Origin: Pseudeuparius sepicola
Taxonomy: Eukaryota > Arthropoda > Insecta > Coleoptera > Anthribidae
DNA: 64,000 nucleotides
Assembly (NCBI GenBank): GCA_963920635.1
Contig: OY987298.1
Location: 118,906,035 to 118,970,034, forward strand
Direction: 5' to 3'
The notes below the pieces were generated by a model. That model saw only the letters and a program-made list of their open reading frames with translations, did not search any database and had not been told where the DNA came from. A program made the translations under genes and the position numbers. Positions 59,269-64,000 of the stretch are shown in pieces. The stretch's first letter is position 1. Each line of letters opens with the position of its first letter.

Positions 59269-60082
59269 TTATTGTTCTTGGGATCTAGGTGAACTATTAA
59301 ATATTTTATTTATTAAGTGCAATGGATAGCCATTATCTTGTAACAAGTTAGATAAAATGACCGTATTTTTATGTAAGAACTCTGGGTCACTCAATTGCTT
59401 GATCCTATGGAGAATAGTCTTGATAGTGGCTATCTTGTGTGTATTGGAGTGGGAAGAATAGAAATTAAGCAATCTACCAGATGCTGTGGGTTTGAAATAC
59501 CAATCAGTAGAGATAGTTCCGTTGCTGTTAATAATACTGAGATCAAGGAAAGCAATCCTGTTATTTGTCTCAGTTTCGATCGTAAATTGTAGATGTGAGT
59601 CGTACTGGTTAAAAGCATCAAGAATTACTTGTTGTGTTCCTTGGGGGATGGCAGTCAACATGTCATCCACATAAACTTTGAAAAAAGGTGTATGAAAAGG
59701 TAATTCAGGTAGGACCTTAACGGTTAAAAAGTGTAAAACAATCTCAGCAAAAATGGGGGAAGAGGGAGCCCCCATAGGAGCGCCTTTAATTTGATGGTAA
59801 TATTTGTTGTCATAAGCACAATACGCACTGTCAAAAATTAGATCTACCAAAGACACAAAAGAGTCGAGGCCAATGGAGGTATGTTGTGATATTTCTGGCC
59901 AGATGGAACGAATGTCGAATGCCTTCAACCACAAGATGTTTGGGAATGTTGGTGAAGAGTGAGACAACGTCGAGACTAACAAGGACATAACCCTCAGGTA
60001 AATCATTGTGTCTGAAAAACTCAGCAACATCAAAAGAATTCCTCACTGAGTTGACAAACAAATGCCTTATTTGGTTCAACAC
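59269..60082 (-). pseudogene. PLE reverse transcriptase, 5'-truncated and frameshifted
   Basis: The first part (frame at 59831-60082) reads FFRHNDLPEGYVLVSLDVVS LFTNIP, the RT motif A region. A frameshift near 59900-59930 leads to the second frame (59269-60033), with YHQIKGAPMGAPSSP (motif B) and FKVYVDDML, the catalytic Asp pair of motif C, still intact. Then come IETETNNRIAFLDLSI and YFKPTASGRLLNFYSSH, typical PLE palm/thumb text. The N-terminal fingers are missing. Defects are truncation, one frameshift and the TAA before the endonuclease; the copy is dead but not old. Confidence 0.9.
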
Positions 60083-60185
60083 GTGTGTTACGAATTTCTC
60101 GGTAATATATGTTGGACTGTTGATGAAAGATGTCGTTGTGTTTGAATTAGCACACTATAAGTATTTACTGTTTTTTGTCTTTTTT

Positions 60186-60222
60186 AGCCTGAAGAAGTTA
60201 TTAAATATAACGAAACGTCGCG
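60186..60222 (+). ncRNA. Hammerhead ribozyme motif, family B, inverted 5' copy
   Basis: Stem I AGC/GCG (two pairs), core CUGAAGA at 60189-60195, one extra A, stem II GUUAU/AUAAC with loop UAAAU, core GAAA at 60212-60215, then C-G-U-C. Stem III is just the self-complementary ACGU without a loop, so it could only form between two molecules. Cleavage triplet GUC. The orientation is antisense to the PLE genes because this terminus is inverted. Confidence 0.82.
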
Positions 60223-60281
60223 AACAACATCAAACTTTGTTTTAATTTTTCCGTAAGCCGAAAACTACCACTATTTGTTTG

Positions 60282-60293
60282 ACTAGCATAAGT
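60282..60293 (+). repeat. Target-site duplication of the second PLE, right copy
   Basis: ACTAGCATAAGT, identical to 58136-58147. Confidence 0.85.
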
Positions 60294-60317
60294 ATTTTGG
60301 TAATATAGAATATAGAA

Positions 60318-60545
60318 GATTTCTTGTCTTGTAAGGCCCATTCTTGTCTTGTCTTGCAAAGCAAGACAAGAATTTAAATTCATTCTTGTCTTGCACGACT
60401 CTTGCTGGAAAAAATCTTATCTTGCAAGCAAGATTTCTTGCAATTTCTTGTTCTTGTTTTTTGTTTAGTGACGTCATCGCAAGACTCTTGTCTGCAAGAT
60501 TCTTGCTACCAAGACTCTTGTTGGCAAGACTCTTGCATTATTTAT
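60318..60545. repeat. Cluster of TCTTG/CAAGA motifs, left
   Basis: About 20 copies of TCTTG or CAAGA in both orientations, often as TCTTGCAAGA-like palindromes or CAAGACTCTTG. The second cluster is at 61775-61920. Dense inverted pentamers of this kind resemble transposase-binding subterminal regions of hAT-type elements. Confidence 0.7.
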
Positions 60546-61774
60546 TACGTGTAAAGCTTTTAGAGACAAGTTGACGCAGCACTACAGAGCCGCGGCGCGG
60601 CAGGGCGCAGGATCCACTGTGCCAGAGAACAAGGAAGGGGAGAATATAAACTCGTCGGCGGTGCCTTTGTTCTTTGGCAGCCGGTGGTCGCCATGTTCTC
60701 TGTTTAGAAGACAGGGCCGTATTTAGAATTTAGTGAAGGGATAGTGTAGGTCTGTACTCAGATATTTTAAATCATTCATTGATAAACACTAAACAAATCA
60801 TACATCCTGAAATGATGATTGGAACAGACAAAAATGTTAATTGGATTTTGAAAAAATATTTTTATTTTAAGGTAGTTAGATAACTGAAATATTTAGTAGG
60901 TATGGAAAGGCGATTTTTCTTATCTTATTCCAAAAATTTAATATTTTATTGATCTCAAAATTTGATGACTACCAGAGCAATATTTTTTAAGCCATCATTT
61001 TGTAGAATACAAATGAAAAACAAAACATAGGTATATGTATCAGAATATTGTCTTCATCGGATTAATTAAATATACCTACCCAGTTCTAAAACAGTTTCGT
61101 TCTTTCGATTATCATAAAAACTTAAAAAGGTGCTATTACGCACTATATTACTCGTATTTGTCGCAATTTACCAAAGTTTTTCTCTAAACTTTGCTATTAC
61201 TTTAGGAGGGTGTCTAACTTCTTGATAAAAAAAAACGAAGCAATTAGTATCCACAATAGGTACATAGCTATGACCACAGGTAAACGAAATGCCTCTAAGT
61301 CTAAGACTTTCCTTTCTGTTAAAGTTATTTTAATGTCTATGGATTTCGATATTTGTGTGGAAGCGGACAAAAACCTCGAAACCCACCCTGCTAAAATAAC
61401 CCGATCTACATTATGCCACAATAATACGAAGCGAAGCAATGCATTAGGAAATTAGGTCCAAATAGATTGCTTTGGTTGTTTAAGTATTTTAGCAAAAATA
61501 AATAAATCAAACTTATAAAAAATAAATTAATCCACTCCAGTTAACTGCAGTAGTTCAAAAAATAAAAAAATATATATCAATTTCCAGGAATATTGTAAAT
61601 AAAATATATATTTACTACATACTAGCATATAGAGACAGTTATTCTTGAATAACCATTTATATTTATGCTCATTTTGCAAAAATCGGTAGGTATTATTCAA
61701 TAACGTCGTCACTTACATTTTATTATTTATCCTATTAAAGTTTTGCAGAAATTATAATTACAGATAATGATTTT
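60546..61774. other. Sequence between the two CAAGA clusters; no gene recognised
   Basis: It starts with a short GC-rich section (60580-60700), then AT-rich DNA. If the clusters are subterminal repeats of one non-autonomous element, this is its interior. Confidence 0.35.
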
Positions 61775-61920
61775 TTCAAGATTTCTTGCTTTTAGCAAGA
61801 TTTCTTGCAAACTTGCAGAATAATTTCTTTTCTTGTCTTGCTTTGCAAGAGTCTTGTCTTGTTCTTGCAGCAAGAACAAGACAAGAACAATAAATTTGCA
61901 AGAGTCTTGTGAAACACTAA
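61775..61920. repeat. Cluster of TCTTG/CAAGA motifs, right, with possible element end
   Basis: The same motif mixture as the left cluster. It stops sharply at GCAAGAGTCTTGTGAAACAC, ending near 61918. Read inverted (GTGTTTCACAAGACTCTTGC) this resembles a hAT-type terminus. A matching left terminus was not found, so the element, if real, is incomplete. Confidence 0.5.
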
Positions 61921-62371
61921 GACACGGTATGATTCATAAAAGAACCCTAATTTTCTCTAAGGGAATGTTCTAACGTGCTCCCGTAGTAAGTATATATCCC
62001 GGATGTCCTACGGTAAGCCAATATATTCTACATCGGAAAGAAAACTGAGTTATCCGCCCTGTTAGCCTCGGATGTGACCTATCTCGATAAGGGGCCTAGC
62101 GGCGGCCCGACTCTGTTGACTCCCCCAAATTAGTTTAAAGTAAGTCCCGGGCTTAATGCGCCTTTGGACTTATGGGAATCATTTTTATTTTGCGGGCAGC
62201 TCACGTCGATTCTTTACGTCACGATATTATATTTGCTATATATAATGGCTTAGCTTTAGGGGGCGCTATTCGCCTCTACACTCTTGTATAGGTATCACAA
62301 AATAGTTATTTCTTAAGCGTTTTATTCTTATGTTTTGCTATTTTTATAGAATAGAAATAAAACTTGGATTT
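61921..62371. other. No gene recognised
   Basis: Unassigned sequence with moderately GC-rich text at 62040-62160. It is not rRNA or tRNA as far as I can judge. Confidence 0.35.
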
Positions 62372-62490
62372 TTTCCCAACCCTGCGGTATAAAATGAAAG
62401 GGTTTGACGAGTAGAAAAAGAGAAGGTGATTGACGTCATACTTAATCCCACATGGCGGACTAAATTTTTTTACCACCCTCATAACATGGG
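62372..62490 (+). repeat. Single diverged unit of the 47.65 kb tandem repeat
   Basis: Shares AACCCTG, AAATGAAAGGGTTTGACGAG, GTGATTGACGTCA and CACATGGCGGA with those units, in the same order. Confidence 0.6.
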
Positions 62491-62648
62491 AATCACATCC
62501 TTAAAAGCACAAAATAATAAAAAAAAACTTTTTCAAATTCATATTTAAATTTATTGACTTCATATGGCACATATACAATAGGTACATAAATAAAAATCAA
62601 GAATAAGAATATTAAAGTAATATAAAATATTAATAATATAGAACTATA

Positions 62649-62999
62649 CTAAAATTGAGCAACCCTTACGCCTGGCGTAAACAAGAGCACGTGCGTTGAG
62701 ATATTCGCCAGGGCCGCACTGAGGCACGACCTTTATTTAATTTTAGTTTTACAATTGTTTACATCAAAATATATCGGAAAAAAATATTGGCTTAATTAAA
62801 ATGGTTCAAAACATAGATAAAATTATTTGTGGCAGTGCCTAAACAGCTGAAAACAACAAGATCAAATCGCATAACTACACTTTTGCGATCGAGTACGTCC
62901 CTGTTGCTGAGTCCGGTGAAATTTTATAGCTTACCGACCAATCGCGGAACGTCATTGTTGGTTTTATTTACACCAGGCGTAAGTATTGCTCGATTTTAG
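62649..62999. mobile_element. 351 bp TA-flanked MITE
   Basis: The left end CTAAAATTGAGCAACCCTTA and right end (inverted CTAAAATCGAGCAATACTTA) pair for about 31 bases, through CGCCTGGCGTAAA/CGCCTGGTGTAAA. TA flanks both sides. It has no coding content. Confidence 0.8.
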
Positions 63000-63396
63000 T
63001 AAGATATAACAATCAAACCAAATGTGGTTTATGAAATGAATGTGGCCAATTCTGGCGCTTTTCCTAGGCATGACTGCCCGTCCTGCCCCACGCCTAAAAT
63101 CGAACACTCTACTGCAAAGCTTTGATTCCTGTGAGTATAAAATCAATACAGAATAGTCCACACCAATATCCCAAAACTAGGAAACAAAGCCCCCATTATT
63201 TCTACCAAAAACAATAACAAGTTAATAACAAGTCAATAACAAAAATGAGATGAAATAGGCAACAAGGGCAGGCATCTAACTTTGAAACGGATCTCTGTGA
63301 GTATACAAACTAAAACTAAATTAGCACACCTCAGGTAAGTTCAATATATTAGGGAACGTATGTGCGTAACCAATTAGCAATTTTTTTTACTTCAAA

Positions 63397-63588
63397 CTAA
63401 AATATGTTTATTCTGGTGATCTGTCTAAGATGCATAGGAACGACAGTAAACAACTTTGGACCAAAGAACAATATAGATCTTTGAGTAATTGTCTTTTTAA
63501 AAGTAGAAATTTTAAGATTTTTATTAACAACAGATCTGGTTCGCCTGTTAGTTTCAGAAGAATGATCTGTTACATTAGTAAGATACAT
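63397..63588 (-). pseudogene. 3' terminal fragment of a LINE open reading frame
   Basis: The 63 residues read RRTRSVVNKNLKISTFKKTI, SILFFGPKLFTVVPMHLRQI and a stop soon after. This resembles the C-terminal tail after the RT domain in insect LINEs (jockey-like proteins end with a GxKLFNxLP motif). No RT core adjoins it within the window. It may be a separate family from the LINE at 2.7 kb. Confidence 0.55.
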
Positions 63589-64000
63589 TTTTTATATTAA
63601 GTTCGTGATATAAGATTTAGTGTTGTATAATTTATTTTTTCTAAAAATTATTTTAAAAATTAAAATAAGATTTTAGTTAAGCCAAAATAAAATAAGTTTA
63701 GGTTTCCGTTAAGGTAATTCAATTCCAAATTGGGACAACTTTCTTTTAATTAAAAAGCTTGTCACGCAAAATTTTCATAAAAGTACGCAACAAATAATTT
63801 TGTATGTATTTCCTTTACATTTCGCGGGACAAGCTTTTTGATTTCAAAAGGTAATTATTCAATGCCAAATTTCGACAAGCTTTTTGATTTGAAAAACCTT
63901 AACGAAAAGCTACACTTATTTTATTCGTTCTAGTACATGGCTTCAACAAAGGCTTGTTTTTTTTTAATGTATTTTTTATTTTATTATAAAAATCAGCTCA
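63589..64000. other. AT-rich edge with AAGCTTGTC/GACAAGCTT repeats
   Basis: GACAAGCTTTTTGATTT occurs at about 63829 and 63888, and its inverse AAAAAGCTTGTC at about 63750. These are small inverted and direct repeats of an unknown element cut by the window edge. Confidence 0.5.

Larger units (their letters stand above)
58148..60281 (-). mobile_element. Second Penelope-like element, with inverted terminal repeats and 12 bp TSD
   Basis: ACTAGCATAAGT at 58136-58147 recurs at 60282-60293, a target-site duplication. Inside it, 58180-58327 and 60134-60282 are inverted copies of about 148 bp (TCAAACAAATAGTGGTAGTT to GTGTGCTAATTCAAAC). Between them, on the minus strand, lie the RT palm region and the GIY-YIG endonuclease. 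The RT fingers are missing, because the inverted 5' terminal copy begins directly upstream of the palm. Inverted, partly duplicated termini and variable-length TSDs are known PLE insertion features. Confidence 0.9.

Noticed and set aside
62040..62160. rRNA-like GC-richer text (TATCCGCCCTGTTAGCC, GATAAGGGGCCTAGCGG)
   Set aside because: Does not extend into a recognisable rRNA helix or conserved core; treated as unassigned.
1..64000. CRISPR arrays, operons, bacterial promoters or terminators
   Set aside because: The sequence is eukaryotic in character; no regularly spaced short repeats with unique spacers were seen.
1..64000. Conserved insect microRNAs or snRNAs
   Set aside because: By eye I found no match to let-7, miR-10, miR-100, miR-125, bantam, miR-9 or U6; a covariance search would be needed to exclude others.

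Overview
The window looks like a gene-free, repeat-dominated stretch of an arthropod (probably insect) nuclear genome. It is AT-rich with isolated GC-rich patches. It has no bacterial gene organisation, no recognisable host protein-coding gene and no rRNA. Everything protein-like that I can name comes from transposable elements: Penelope-like retroelements (PLEs), a LINE, Tc1-like transposons and a THAP-type relic. The insect assignment is an inference from element types and from frequent TAGGTACCTA-like words; I cannot name a species.

Layout. 0-8.8 kb: a dispersed-repeat copy, a broken LINE (about 2.7-4.6 kb), then mostly unassigned DNA including a strand-asymmetric A/C-rich block (7.1-8.1 kb). 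8.8-20.8 kb: two copies of one large foldback element whose ends begin TA-CAGGGTG. One carries a 2.97 kb TTAA-flanked insert; the other carries a 710 bp TA-flanked palindromic MITE and runs into a three-block pentanucleotide microsatellite. 22.7-25.2 kb: another foldback interrupted by a complete Tc1-like transposon with an intact 339-residue transposase, the only clearly intact protein gene here. 25-30 kb: dispersed and tandem repeats, one tRNA-like sequence and a GC-rich patch. 31.2-38.3 kb: a solo PLE terminus, a 3.56 kb TA-flanked inverted-repeat element, a small inverted repeat between (TA)n tracts, a 2.47 kb palindrome made of two PLE 3' ends, and a transposase fragment. 38.3-48.5 kb: another foldback, second copies of two repeat families, and a TA-flanked element containing a tandem array. 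51.6-57.7 kb: a degraded THAP domain and a 3.53 kb TA-flanked element. 58.1-60.3 kb: a second PLE with inverted terminal repeats and a 12 bp target-site duplication. 60.3-64 kb: CAAGA-motif clusters, a small MITE and a LINE 3' fragment.

The main result of the hunt is a set of hammerhead ribozyme motifs that I could fold by eye, all in PLE-type terminal sequence. They are at 31290-31331 (-), 35276-35320 (+), 35563-35603 (-), 37864-37904 (+) and 60186-60222 (+), with a core-mutated copy at 58241-58276 (-). They fall into four sequence families. Each has the two conserved core halves around a stem II, an extra base after the CUGANGA box, and a self-complementary stem III (ACGU, ACCGGU, ACAUGU or ACACGUGU), which suits cleavage as a dimer. 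Hammerheads in PLE termini are known; the set of four families, the shared extra core base and the orphan copy in a small hairpin deserve follow-up.

Nesting gives a relative order: foldbacks came before the Tc1 insertion, the TTAA insert and the MITE, with paralogous empty sites confirming each insertion. The PLE palindrome looks very young, since its arms have equal length and encode identical peptides.
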